In this document: positions 1 to 7,268 of the stretch, piece by piece
How positions within the stretch are numbered: position 1 is the stretch's first letter
Layout of the letters: each line of letters starts with the position of its first letter
Origin: an uncultured Clostridia bacterium
GTDB lineage: Bacteria; Bacillota; Clostridia; Christensenellales; Borkfalkiaceae
Direction of reading: 5' to 3'
Length of the DNA: 11,121 nucleotides
NCBI GenBank assembly: GCA_934254815.1
Contig: CAKQME010000024.1
Span: 1-11,121, forward strand
The notes under the pieces: generated by a model
Databases searched by the model: none
Told to the model about the DNA's origin: nothing
Seen by the model: only the letters and a program-made list of their open reading frames with translations
Position numbers and translations under genes: made by a program

Positions 1-99
1 GAATCGCAAAAAGCGGTGTTGAAAGTAATTTCGGGCGAAATACCCGCTACGGGTAAAAATCCCGTTTCGCTCGAAGGCTTTTTTAAACGGGAAATATAA
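1..99 (+). CDS. C-terminal end of a GH3-type beta-N-acetylhexosaminidase (partial)
   Basis: The first 99 bases are open in frame 1 and end at TAA (97-99), giving a 32-residue protein tail cut by the window edge. The tail contains AVLKVISGEIPATGKNPVSL. This matches the closing part of glycoside hydrolase family 3 proteins of the NagZ/beta-N-acetylglucosaminidase type, where a short helix ending in a G-E-x-x-x-x-G-K-x-P-V motif closes the C-terminal domain. The catalytic domain is outside the window, so substrate specificity cannot be judged. The gene ends 21 nt before the AraC-type regulator on the same strand and is likely in the same operon. The identification rests on a short motif and is moderate. 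Confidence 0.6.
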   Translation, partial: ESQKAVLKVISGEIPATGKNPVSLEGFFKREI

Positions 100-120
100 C
101 GACGACGCAAGGTAAATTTT

Positions 121-891
121 ATGGATCCTATTTTCGAGAACATTGAAAACAGTCTTAAAGTATCTATATTCCGCAACGTGGAACATTCCTGGCCGACGCA
201 CTTCCATTCCAACCTCGAACTTTTTATAGTTAAAAGAGGAAAATACGAAGTAACCAAAAACGGCGAAAGTTTTATTGTCGGCGACGATTCGATATTTATG
301 GTAGACCATTACGACTTACATTCCTACGAGAAAAAAAGTCAAACCGACGATGACTGCGTAATTATGATACCGAGCGCAATGTCGAAAGGGTTCGACGCCG
401 AAAAGGGAAACAAAATTATAAAAACCACCGTCATTCGCGACGCGCAACTCGTGGACGATATTTTAAACGCCGTTGATAAAATAAAAATAATGCAAAGCGG
501 AGAATGTGCCGATAACGCCTATTTTGTGAAATCGGTTATAAATTACGCGCTCGCATTACTCTTTAAAAAACTCGAATTCGCCGCCCCGATAAACAACCCG
601 CAGAGCGAACCCGATTATATAAGGCGTATGCTTATCTATATTTCCGAGCATTTCCGCGAAGATATAACGGCAAATTCTCTCGCTTCGCAAATAGGCTATT
701 CGCGCGAATACGTTTCGAGAATGTTCAACAAATATATGAAGGAAAGTATTCCGTCGTATATAAACAAAACTCGTATACGCTATATAGAGGAACAAAAAAA
801 GACTTCCGACAAGAGTTTTACGCAAATTATTATGGACGCGGGGTTTAATCACACTTCGTCATATTACAGATTTATCAATAAGGAGAATTGA
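121..891 (+). CDS. AraC/XylS-family transcriptional regulator with N-terminal cupin
   Basis: A 256-residue protein of the usual AraC-family length. Residues about 20-100 form a cupin-like sensor: an H-x-H (THFHSNLEL) start, then beta-strand-rich sequence with a G-D-D turn, the fold that binds sugars or small ligands in this family. Residues about 165-256 are the two-helix-turn-helix DNA-binding domain. Its first HTH is SLASQIGYSREYVSRMFNKY. The second is the F-T-Q-I-I-M-D-A-G-F-N-H-T-S-S-Y-Y-R-F block. The protein stops about ten residues earlier than many relatives, but both HTH units are present. An AAGG (109-112) lies 8 nt before the ATG. Its position between a GH3 gene and a PHP hydrolase, with a glycosidase operon opposite, suggests local control of sugar use. 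The ligand and targets are unknown. Confidence 0.9.
   Translation: MDPIFENIENSLKVSIFRNVEHSWPTHFHSNLELFIVKRGKYEVTKNGESFIVGDDSIFMVDHYDLHSYEKKSQTDDDCVIMIPSAMSKGFDAEKGNKIIKTTVIRDAQLVDDILNAVDKIKIMQSGECADNAYFVKSVINYALALLFKKLEFAAPINNPQSEPDYIRRMLIYISEHFREDITANSLASQIGYSREYVSRMFNKYMKESIPSYINKTRIRYIEEQKKTSDKSFTQIIMDAGFNHTSSYYRFINKEN
881..885 (+). promoter_or_regulatory. Ribosome binding site that decides the PHP gene start
   Basis: AGGAG lies inside the last codons of the AraC gene, 8 nt before the ATG at 894. An in-frame TTG at 888 would give two more residues but is only 2 nt from the AGGAG, too close for initiation. The ATG is therefore the start. Confidence 0.8.
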
Positions 892-893
892 TT

Positions 894-2156
894 ATGCAAA
901 TATTTCCGAGAGTTTTACTTGCGAACGAAAAAACGACGCTCGTTTTGCGCGACGAAAATTTTAAAGACGGAGAAGTCGTTTCCGTCGCCGTTCAGTCTAT
1001 GGAAAAATACAACGTTCCGCACTGCGCGCTCTATCGCATAGACGAAAACGAAAGATATGCGTCGTTTTCGGTAACTATAAAAGACGGTAGCGCAAAATTC
1101 GATTTCACGCCTTGCGGCGAACAACGCCACAGAGTATACGCCGAGTACGCGGGCGAAAAATACACGCTCGAAATTTATTCGCTTAAAAGCGACTTATATG
1201 CGTTAAACCCGTATAAGGGCGACGGACATATACATTCCACCGCCTCCGACGGACTTTCTTCCCCGATAGACACGGCTATCGCCTACTACGCGGCGGGGTT
1301 CGATTATATGGCTCTTACCGACCACCACAAATACGCGCCCTCCGCCGCACTTTCAAAACGGTTTTCCTCGGCGGGAACGGACTTTAAAGTCTTTGCGGGC
1401 GAGGAAGTCCACAACCGCGATATGGGGTACTTTCATATAATAAACTTCGGCGCGACGGACAGCGTAAACGATATTATCAACGCCGACCCCGACGGAGTTT
1501 TCGCAGCCGCTACGAAAGAAGCCGATAAAATCGCCGAAAAATATGCTCTGCCCGACTCTCTCGACAAAAATGAATTTGCTTTCAGAGTATGGGTATCTCA
1601 AAAAATAAGAGAATTTAACGGCGTCAGCGTTTTATGCCACCCGTATTGGGACGCTTACGGCGAATACAATATGCAAACCGAAATGCTTGAATTTCTGCTT
1701 AAAAACGGTATTTTCGACGCGTTCGAGGTCGTTGACGACGACGATCACACGGGCAACGGCGTAAATCTGCAAACGGCTATGTATCAACAACTGCGTTCCG
1801 AGGGCGTTATTATTCCCATAGTCGGTTCTTCCGATTGCCACAACGTAAAAAGCGAACTGTTCGATAAATTCTTTACTTACGCGTTTGCAAGTTCCGTAAA
1901 CGAAGTAAAAAACGCAATAAAAAATTTAAAAACCGTGGCTATAGAGCGAATAGGCAGCGAATATCGGGTTTACGGCGATTTCAGATTGGTAAAATACACA
2001 AGATTTTTAGTAGACAATTTCGAGCCTTTGGCAAAGAAAGTAAAATCCGAAACCGCCGAAGAATTGAAGTATGCGGTTGAAAACGAAGATATTGAAACGG
2101 TAAAAAAAATAAACGCTCTTTTTGCAGAGTACAGAAAAGCGTTTTTCGGCAGATAA
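894..2156 (+). CDS. PHP-domain metallohydrolase, CehA/McbA type
   Basis: A 420-residue predicted metal-dependent hydrolase/phosphoesterase. Residues about 1-105 are beta-rich and Ig-like. The PHP domain follows with every expected metal ligand: H112-I-H114-S with D119, T142-D143-H144-H145, E170 in GEEVH, H249 in LCHPYWD, and D314-C-H316 in SSDCH. The lead-in sequence NPYKGDGHIHSTASDG is typical of the CehA/McbA branch, whose members cleave carbamate or phosphate-type esters; the natural substrate here is unknown. The last 60 residues are helical and charged. There is no signal peptide, so it should be cytoplasmic. The gene starts 2 nt after the AraC stop and is presumably co-transcribed, ending at a strong terminator. 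It is distinct from the HisJ-type PHP protein at 5902-6681. Confidence 0.88.
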   Translation: MQIFPRVLLANEKTTLVLRDENFKDGEVVSVAVQSMEKYNVPHCALYRIDENERYASFSVTIKDGSAKFDFTPCGEQRHRVYAEYAGEKYTLEIYSLKSDLYALNPYKGDGHIHSTASDGLSSPIDTAIAYYAAGFDYMALTDHHKYAPSAALSKRFSSAGTDFKVFAGEEVHNRDMGYFHIINFGATDSVNDIINADPDGVFAAATKEADKIAEKYALPDSLDKNEFAFRVWVSQKIREFNGVSVLCHPYWDAYGEYNMQTEMLEFLLKNGIFDAFEVVDDDDHTGNGVNLQTAMYQQLRSEGVIIPIVGSSDCHNVKSELFDKFFTYAFASSVNEVKNAIKNLKTVAIERIGSEYRVYGDFRLVKYTRFLVDNFEPLAKKVKSETAEELKYAVENEDIETVKKINALFAEYRKAFFGR

Positions 2157-2157
2157 C

Positions 2158-2202
2158 AAAAACCCCGTATTTTTTCGGCAAACGAAAAAATACGGGGTTT
2201 TT
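2158..2202. terminator. Bidirectional intrinsic terminator between convergent genes
   Basis: A perfect 20-bp inverted repeat (2158-2177 and 2183-2202) with a 5-nt loop GCAAA. Each arm carries an ACCCCGTA/TACGGGGT core. The A-rich outer end of one arm becomes the U-tract of the other strand, so it can stop transcription from both the PHP gene on the plus strand and the glycosidase gene (ends at 2219) on the minus strand. Confidence 0.93.
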
Positions 2203-2218
2203 ATATTGCAGTCAACTT

Positions 2219-4048
2219 TTATTGATTTTGCCAGACGGTTATTTTACAGTTTTCGTCGTCTACGTTTTTACCCGCCGAAGAATAATCGCACAAGGTTATT
2301 TCTCCGTCATCGGTCTTTATCCTGACCGTAAGATTAGCGTTGAATAATTCATTCTTAATTATCTTCGCGCCGATAACGTAACCGTCGGCGTTTATTTTTA
2401 CTTTTACGGGGGCGGAAATATCCTCGCCGAACCTTTCGTCGCGAGCAAGAGTTATCGCCCCGCGCGTAAACGCTATTTTTCCGTTAAGCAGTTCGGCTTT
2501 TACCTTAGCGGGATACTTTACCGTTACGATATCGTCTTTCCACCGCCTGCGAATAACCGCATAACCTTTTTTAACGGTATACCCGACTTCTTCTCCGTTT
2601 ATAATAACCTTAAAGTTAATACTCCACTCGGGTATTCTTAACGCAACGGAAAACTCGCCGTCCGCTTTTACGTTTATTTTCGCTTCGTCCTTGCAGTATA
2701 CGTTCGCTTTAATCGCTAATTCTATCGGTTTACCGTTAATTTCGCCTCGATATTTCTCGTCGTTATACAAGTTGACGAAAAGACAGTCCTCCCCTTTCGT
2801 TATTGCCGAAAGATCGAAAGTAGCAGTTCCCGCCCCGCCGATACTCACGCAACAGCCGTAAGATCTTCCGCCCGGCATAACCTGAAAACCGCCGACGAGC
2901 GTCGCCCTGCGATTCATATACAGCGGACTGTAACTGTCGAATAAAAACGCCTCGTGTGCGACGGAATACATTTCGTCGCCTTTCCAGGCGTAACCCTGCG
3001 CACTTTTCATAGATTGATTTTCGGTATTTACCGCCCCGAAAAGCGCGTTATAGCCCGACTTTTCGATTAGCGCGGCGTACTTTGACTCACCCGTAACTTC
3101 AAGCAATTTCGCAAACAGCCCCACCAGCGTTACGGTTACGCAGGTTTCCTGCATAACGTCTTCCGAGAACTCGGTTTGCTTTACGGAAGAATGGTCAAAG
3201 AGTTCGTTAGTACACCCCGCGCAACCTATTATCGTATAATCGCTTTCAATCACCATATCGGCAAAGTTCTTCGCAACGGTAAGACACTCGGTTTTACCCG
3301 TAACTTTGTAATATTCGAGTACGCCCTCTATACAACTCGTCATCTCGTAGGCTTTCGTGTACTTGAACTCGTAAGGATACGAGTCTTTTGCCAAACACGC
3401 CTTATAAACATCGAAATCTTTCGATAAACCCGTGCCGATTATATATTCCGAATAATCGAGGTATTTCTTTTCGCCCGTAAGAGAATAAAGTTTTACAAAC
3501 GGCTCTAATATCGAACAAGAATTAAGCGCGCCGTATCTTATCGACGTATCGCAAATATCGACTTTACCCTTTCCCGCGCCCACGCGTTTCATAATATAAT
3601 CCGCGTGCTTTTTTAAAGCGCGCAGAATACGCCTTTTTAAACTTTCGTTATGACAAATTTCAACATAGTAGATAAAACCGAGCATAACGTACTTTCTGCA
3701 CCACATATCCCACCAGGTAAATTCGTTTTTCTCGGTGTAAGTAGAAAATCTGCCGTTTTTATCTTGCGCCGAAAGCATATCTTTAACGCTTGCCGTAACT
3801 GCGGAATATAATTTTTTACTACCCGTAGCCCTGTAAGTAAGGCACGCGCCGCGCATAAGTTTTCCCCAATACTCGCCCCGCCAGTCGCCGCTCGAATCAT
3901 CGGATTTTATCTTGTACTGGTCCACGGTAACTTTCCACAGCGACTCGTCGAGATACTGTTTCTTTACGGTAAGTTCGGTAATTTTGCCTGCGTAACCGAA
4001 CGTTTTTATTTCCCCCGTTAAAGGGTAATCCATTGCGTTGTTTATCAT
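2219..4048 (-). CDS. GH127 (DUF1680) beta-L-arabinofuranosidase-like glycosidase
   Basis: A 609-residue protein near the usual length of the GH127/DUF1680 family, which hydrolyses terminal beta-L-arabinofuranose residues. Residues about 50-380 form the (alpha/alpha) barrel, with helix repeats such as LTYRATGSKKLYSAV and LEVTGESKYAALIEKSGYNA. The zinc/nucleophile signature is visible: E301-T-C303 and the C399-C400 pair in GRSYGCCVS. These correspond to the Glu-x-Cys and Cys-Cys ligands of the family, one of the paired cysteines being the nucleophile. E282 in TNELFDH is a plausible acid/base. Residues about 405-609 are beta-sandwich. There is no signal peptide, so it should be cytoplasmic, acting on imported oligosaccharides. 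A TAAGGAG lies 5 nt before the ATG. It follows the metallophosphoesterase gene by 16 nt. The sequence after CC departs from the common CCPPN form, so the exact sugar is uncertain. Confidence 0.85.
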   Translation of the reverse strand: MINNAMDYPLTGEIKTFGYAGKITELTVKKQYLDESLWKVTVDQYKIKSDDSSGDWRGEYWGKLMRGACLTYRATGSKKLYSAVTASVKDMLSAQDKNGRFSTYTEKNEFTWWDMWCRKYVMLGFIYYVEICHNESLKRRILRALKKHADYIMKRVGAGKGKVDICDTSIRYGALNSCSILEPFVKLYSLTGEKKYLDYSEYIIGTGLSKDFDVYKACLAKDSYPYEFKYTKAYEMTSCIEGVLEYYKVTGKTECLTVAKNFADMVIESDYTIIGCAGCTNELFDHSSVKQTEFSEDVMQETCVTVTLVGLFAKLLEVTGESKYAALIEKSGYNALFGAVNTENQSMKSAQGYAWKGDEMYSVAHEAFLFDSYSPLYMNRRATLVGGFQVMPGGRSYGCCVSIGGAGTATFDLSAITKGEDCLFVNLYNDEKYRGEINGKPIELAIKANVYCKDEAKINVKADGEFSVALRIPEWSINFKVIINGEEVGYTVKKGYAVIRRRWKDDIVTVKYPAKVKAELLNGKIAFTRGAITLARDERFGEDISAPVKVKINADGYVIGAKIIKNELFNANLTVRIKTDDGEITLCDYSSAGKNVDDENCKITVWQNQ

Positions 4049-4052
4049 TTCT

Positions 4053-4059
4053 GCTCCTT
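4053..4059 (-). promoter_or_regulatory. Ribosome binding site of the GH127 gene
   Basis: TAAGGAG reads on the minus strand in the 16-nt gap after the metallophosphoesterase stop, about 5 nt before the ATG at 4048. It supports both this start and translation from a shared transcript. Confidence 0.75.
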
Positions 4060-4064
4060 AATAG

Positions 4065-5744
4065 TCAAACCGTTTTCTTTATACCCCAAACGTGCGTGGT
4101 CTTTACCGCGCCCGAACCCGCGTTTCTGACGTAGACGGTTATCGAGTCGGATGAAACCTCGAATTCCGCCCACGAACTCTCTTCGGAAGTTTCGGCGTAT
4201 TCGTATAAACTCTCGTCGTGAGGATATATCGACGATTTATCCTTTTTCTGGTCGCCCGCAGGTCCGTTCATAACGTATATAACGCCGCTCGGGTTAAGCG
4301 TATATTCAACCCCGCCGCTCGTTTCTTTTTTCTCTTCCGCGGGTTTTCCGTCCATGCCTATCGGGTGAGTTCTCGAAACCATATGGTCGTGTCCCTGTAA
4401 CACAAGATCGACTTTATATTCCGCAAACAGATTGCCGAGTTGAGCGGTAAGCGCGCGACTTATTGCGTTTCTCGTCGCGTCCGATCCCCATTTGCCGACG
4501 GAATACATAGGATTGTGCATACATACCACCGTCCATTTTTCCGTCTTGGTTTTCAGTTCGTTTTCAAGCCACTCGTATTGATCTGTCGAAAGTTTATTAT
4601 CGGCAAACAATCTGTTCGTGTTCAGCATAATAAACTTAACGCCGCCGTAAGAAAACGAGTAATAAAAACCCAAATCGGTATATTGTTCGGGCATTTTATA
4701 GTCGAAATGCTTATACGTTTCATATGCGCCGTTTTTATACGTCGTTTCGTGATTGCCCGATATTGCCATTATCGGCAATCTGCTTAAATAATTAAAGTTT
4801 TTATCGAGCATTTCCGTCCAGTAACTCTCATATTTGCCGTATTCCACGACGTCGCCCGTATGTATCATAAACCTGTTGTTGGATTTTCCCGTTACGTTTT
4901 TCAACACTTTCGCAAACGCGTTACCGGTATCGACACCTCCGCTCGTTACGTCTCCCTCGGCTTGCGAATCGCTTACGTGAGAAAAACGCCACCTCCTCTT
5001 TTCCGTCGGAACGACCGTTTTAACCGTAGCCGCTTCCGTCGTCGTCCCCATATATTCGTCGCCTACGGTATAAGTATACTCCGTATCGCTTTTAAGCGGA
5101 ATTTCGACTTTACAAACGTAGTAATTTATTTTTTTATCGCCGATTTCATATGACTCCGCGATTTCGTATCTCGCGCCGTATTTAACGTATTCTCCATAAG
5201 CGTTCCCTTTACACATTCTCACAATCGGGCGCGCAGGTTCGGCTTTCGTATTCCAAGTAAAACCGTACACGCAATTTTCGGCGTCGTATAACGACAAAGT
5301 AAGCGAAACAGGCGTATAGAACGATTTATCGTATTTTTCGTAATCTGAAAGCGTTTTGCCGACCGTAAAAGTCAACGCCGGATTTTCATTATCGAACGCG
5401 CCGCACCTACAAGATTTATAATAAGTTCTCGCGGTCGTTTCCGTTGCCTCTGCGGCAAGAAAATTTTCAGTCGCGATTTCTTTATCGAAAACGTGTCCCG
5501 TTTCGGGCAGTATCAAATCGTCGTAATTTTTTTCTTCGTAATTTTCGCCGTTTCTAACAAAAAACTTTCCGCAGGAACATTCGTAATACAAAACGTTGCC
5601 CGCCTCGGTACAAGTCGATTGTTTGGCTTCAACTACTGAATAATCGTGCTTATGCGCGTCTTTCGTTCCGCAGCCAAAGGCACAACTTAAAATCGCAATA
5701 ACCAAAACAAACTTGACCACCGTTTGAAATTTATCGCTTATCAT
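4065..5744 (-). CDS. Lipoprotein purple-acid-phosphatase-like metallophosphoesterase
   Basis: A 559-residue predicted cell-surface phosphoesterase. Residues 1-25 are a signal peptide: K11, a hydrophobic core, then LSCAFGC, with C25 (or C21) as the lipidated cysteine. Residues 31-62 and about 99-117 are two CxCG modules (CSCG, CRCG) of the kind common in Clostridia surface proteins. Residues about 143-245 resemble the Ig/fibronectin-like domain that precedes purple acid phosphatases. The calcineurin-like catalytic domain spans about 252-500. Its motifs in order are D259-S-Q261, G297-D298, G330-N-H332-E333, H410 and G451-H452-D453-H454. The first motif has Gln where many families have His, a variant also known in this group. 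It is first in a minus-strand operon with the GH127 gene. AAAGGAG lies 12 nt before the ATG, a long spacing. The substrate is unknown; nucleotides, phytate-like or phosphoglycan esters are all possible. Confidence 0.87.
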   Translation of the reverse strand: MISDKFQTVVKFVLVIAILSCAFGCGTKDAHKHDYSVVEAKQSTCTEAGNVLYYECSCGKFFVRNGENYEEKNYDDLILPETGHVFDKEIATENFLAAEATETTARTYYKSCRCGAFDNENPALTFTVGKTLSDYEKYDKSFYTPVSLTLSLYDAENCVYGFTWNTKAEPARPIVRMCKGNAYGEYVKYGARYEIAESYEIGDKKINYYVCKVEIPLKSDTEYTYTVGDEYMGTTTEAATVKTVVPTEKRRWRFSHVSDSQAEGDVTSGGVDTGNAFAKVLKNVTGKSNNRFMIHTGDVVEYGKYESYWTEMLDKNFNYLSRLPIMAISGNHETTYKNGAYETYKHFDYKMPEQYTDLGFYYSFSYGGVKFIMLNTNRLFADNKLSTDQYEWLENELKTKTEKWTVVCMHNPMYSVGKWGSDATRNAISRALTAQLGNLFAEYKVDLVLQGHDHMVSRTHPIGMDGKPAEEKKETSGGVEYTLNPSGVIYVMNGPAGDQKKDKSSIYPHDESLYEYAETSEESSWAEFEVSSDSITVYVRNAGSGAVKTTHVWGIKKTV

Positions 5745-5783
5745 ATACGGTACAGACTCCTTTTATCGTCGGATTTCTTAAAT

Positions 5784-5812
5784 ATTATACCGTTTTTTAA
5801 TTTTAAAGTCAA
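5784..5812 (-). promoter_or_regulatory. Sigma-A promoter of the metallophosphoesterase-GH127 operon
   Basis: On the minus strand TTGACT (5807-5812) and TATAAT (5784-5789) are separated by exactly 17 nt, a near-consensus housekeeping promoter. The -10 lies about 40 nt before the ATG at 5744, leaving a leader of roughly 30 nt. An imperfect inverted repeat abuts the -35, so a strong promoter under repression is plausible. Confidence 0.88.
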
Positions 5813-5841
5813 TAGCGATATGTGACTTATATATCGCCTAT
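5810..5841. repeat. Imperfect inverted repeat abutting the -35, candidate operator
   Basis: On the minus strand the arms are CAATAGGCGATA and TATCGCTATTG, separated by 11 nt. They are inverted copies over 11 bp apart from one extra G. The second arm ends in TATTG, which runs into the TTGACT -35 box. A dimeric repressor bound here would block the polymerase. The repeat is visible; the operator role is inference. Confidence 0.5.
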
Positions 5842-5871
5842 TGTGAAGTAAAAATCGTTATGACAAGCGAA

Positions 5872-5898
5872 AACCCCGCGCCTTATAAACGCGGGGTT
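5872..5898 (-). terminator. Intrinsic terminator of the hisJ-type gene
   Basis: AACCCCGCG (5872-5880) and CGCGGGGTT (5890-5898) form a 9-bp GC-rich stem with a 9-nt loop, starting 4 nt after the stop codon of the gene ending at 5902. The U-tract on the minus strand is short (TTTT). It isolates this gene from the operon promoter downstream. Confidence 0.85.
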
Positions 5899-5901
5899 AT
5901 T

Positions 5902-6681
5902 TTATCCTACGAGCGTAAAACCGTATTTATTTATAATTTTTTCGACTTCGGTGGCGTTCTCGCAATACCTTTCTACCGAATGAGCGTCGCTGCCGAAAGT
6001 AACGAATTTACCGCCAAAAGCGGCGTACTTTTTTAATATGTCCTCAAACGGCATAAACGGCTTTTCACTTTTAGTGGAAGAATTTATTTCCAAAAATTTT
6101 CCGTTTGCTACGATTGCTTTTAAAATATCCGTCAATTCGCGAGAATAGTTTTCAAAACCGAATTGCCGCTCGTTTTTCGGCGCGTACCTTGCGGGGTAAC
6201 CTAAATGCCCGACTATCTGCCACGGATAGTTTGCTTTGACCGACTTATATACTTTTTCGAGGTATTCTTTGTATATATCGTCCGTCGGGCGATTTTTCCA
6301 ACATTCTTTCAGACAGCAATCCTTACCGCCGACCAGATGAACGCTGTTTATAACATAGTCGAATTTATATTTATCCGCGAGGTCGGCATAACGGTTTTCG
6401 GCGCGTTCGTCGTAACCGAATTCTATCCCGAAAAAAATCTTTATTTTTTCACCGTATACGTTTCTTAGCCTATCCGTTTCGTTTTTATACGCATCCAAAT
6501 CGCAAAGCGGAGTTTTATCGCCTATCAAAAAGCAGTCGTAATCGTAATGCTGAACGAACCCTATACGCTCGTCCCCGCGTTCAATTGCCTTTCTTATATA
6601 ATTTTCCGTTGTCTCTTCGGAATCGTAAGAAAATGAAGAATGAACGTGCAAATCCGTTAAATATCCGTTTTTTATTTCCAT
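5902..6681 (-). CDS. hisJ: HisJ-type histidinol-phosphatase (PHP family)
   Basis: A 259-residue PHP-family phosphatase of the usual HisJ/HisK length. The expected reaction is dephosphorylation of L-histidinol phosphate in histidine biosynthesis, in the cytoplasm. Metal ligands are in order: H12-V-H14-S with D20, H45 in VQHYD, E87 in GIEFGY, H115 in SVHLVGGKD, H159 in VGHLGYPARY, and D232-A-H234 in FGSDAHS. The SVHLVGG and GHLGYPARY motifs separate it from the CehA-type PHP protein in this window. No other histidine gene is nearby, so a related sugar-phosphate or generic phosphatase role is possible. There is no ribosome binding site. Instead an extended -10 lies 6 nt before the ATG, pointing to a leaderless mRNA. 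The HxH lies at residues 12-14, so the start cannot be much later. Confidence 0.82.
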   Translation of the reverse strand: MEIKNGYLTDLHVHSSFSYDSEETTENYIRKAIERGDERIGFVQHYDYDCFLIGDKTPLCDLDAYKNETDRLRNVYGEKIKIFFGIEFGYDERAENRYADLADKYKFDYVINSVHLVGGKDCCLKECWKNRPTDDIYKEYLEKVYKSVKANYPWQIVGHLGYPARYAPKNERQFGFENYSRELTDILKAIVANGKFLEINSSTKSEKPFMPFEDILKKYAAFGGKFVTFGSDAHSVERYCENATEVEKIINKYGFTLVG

Positions 6682-6687
6682 ACCCGA

Positions 6688-6696
6688 ATTATATCA
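6688..6696 (-). promoter_or_regulatory. Extended -10 promoter placing the start site on the hisJ ATG
   Basis: On the minus strand TGATATAAT is a perfect TGnTATAAT extended -10. It is followed by only six bases (TCGGGT) and then the ATG at 6681, which puts +1 on the A of the start codon. No good -35 is present at 17 nt, as is usual for extended -10 promoters. It lies over the end of the DUF2130-like stub. Confidence 0.62.
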
Positions 6697-7024
6697 TTTT
6701 TCTCAATTTATAACTACAAATGACGGTAAATTTATAGTAAAGTTTTTGTAAAGACCACAATTTTACAACCCTCGATAACACAAAAAACTCGCAAAAATTT
6801 TTCATATACCGTTTTATGGTTATAGAGTTTAACTTCTCGATTTCCAACTCTTTATTCGCCATTTGTTTTTCGATATCCGCTTTCATAACGATTTTAAGCG
6901 ACTTTTCTTTTTCATTTACCTCTTTGGCAATTTCTTCGGTTTTCACCTGGTCAACTATAGATAAATAATCGGTATCGATCAATTCAAATTCTTCTCCGCA
7001 TTTGGGGCATACTATTTTATTCAT
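6689..7024 (-). pseudogene. N-terminal stub of a DUF2130-family zinc-ribbon protein
   Basis: A 111-residue open frame. Residues 1-66 match the start of DUF2130 proteins: a CPKCG zinc-ribbon knuckle (C6, C9) followed by I-V-D-Q-V-K-T-E-E and a charged coiled coil ending near KELEIEKLNS. Full-length members are roughly 400 residues with a long coiled coil and a nuclease-like C-terminal domain, function uncertain. From about residue 67 the sequence becomes ordinary-looking, Tyr/Phe/Lys-rich and unlike the family, so the body has been deleted and the frame runs on by chance into the hisJ promoter. The ribosome binding site (AAAGGAG at 7030-7036, 5 nt spacing) is intact, so a short protein could still be made. 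A small second CPxC-type ribbon pair is absent. Confidence 0.68.
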
Positions 7025-7051
7025 GGGTTCTCCTTTATATTTTTGTTTTTG

Positions 7052-7089
7052 TACCGCGCCTTGAAAGACTAACAGAAACCGGCACGGTA
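7052..7089 (-). repeat. Inverted repeat in the leader of the DUF2130-like stub
   Basis: TACCGCGCC (7052-7060) and GGCACGGTA (7081-7089) can pair over 9 bp with one G-U wobble, around a 20-nt loop. It lies about 30 nt upstream of the start codon on the minus strand. No U-tract follows, so it is not an obvious terminator; it may be a leader hairpin or chance. The rest of 7025-7268 is A/T-rich with no gene I recognise. Confidence 0.35.
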
Positions 7090-7268
7090 ACGATTTTTTA
7101 TTTTGAGATACATAATATGAAACGACTCTCTCGTCTTTTGCGCCTTTATTGTAGCACGATAAAAACGTGAAGCGGTCGCTTTCAGATTGACTTTTTTGTT
7201 TTTAGCGAAGTTTTACATTCAATAATATTTTTTTTGGACAGCCAGATATCTTAGTTTTTTTAATTATA

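Noticed and set aside
888..893. TTG at 888 as the start of the PHP gene
   Set aside because: It is only 2 nt from the AGGAG; the ATG at 894 has proper spacing.
4440..5153. Plus-strand open frames of 115 and 97 codons opposite the metallophosphoesterase
   Set aside because: They lie opposite the conserved calcineurin-like and Ig-like domains and have Arg/His-rich compositions typical of antisense frames in this genome.
7150..7210. GAAGCGGTCGCTTT followed by T-rich sequence as a terminator
   Set aside because: The stem is only about 5 bp with a tiny loop, and no plus-strand gene ends just before it.
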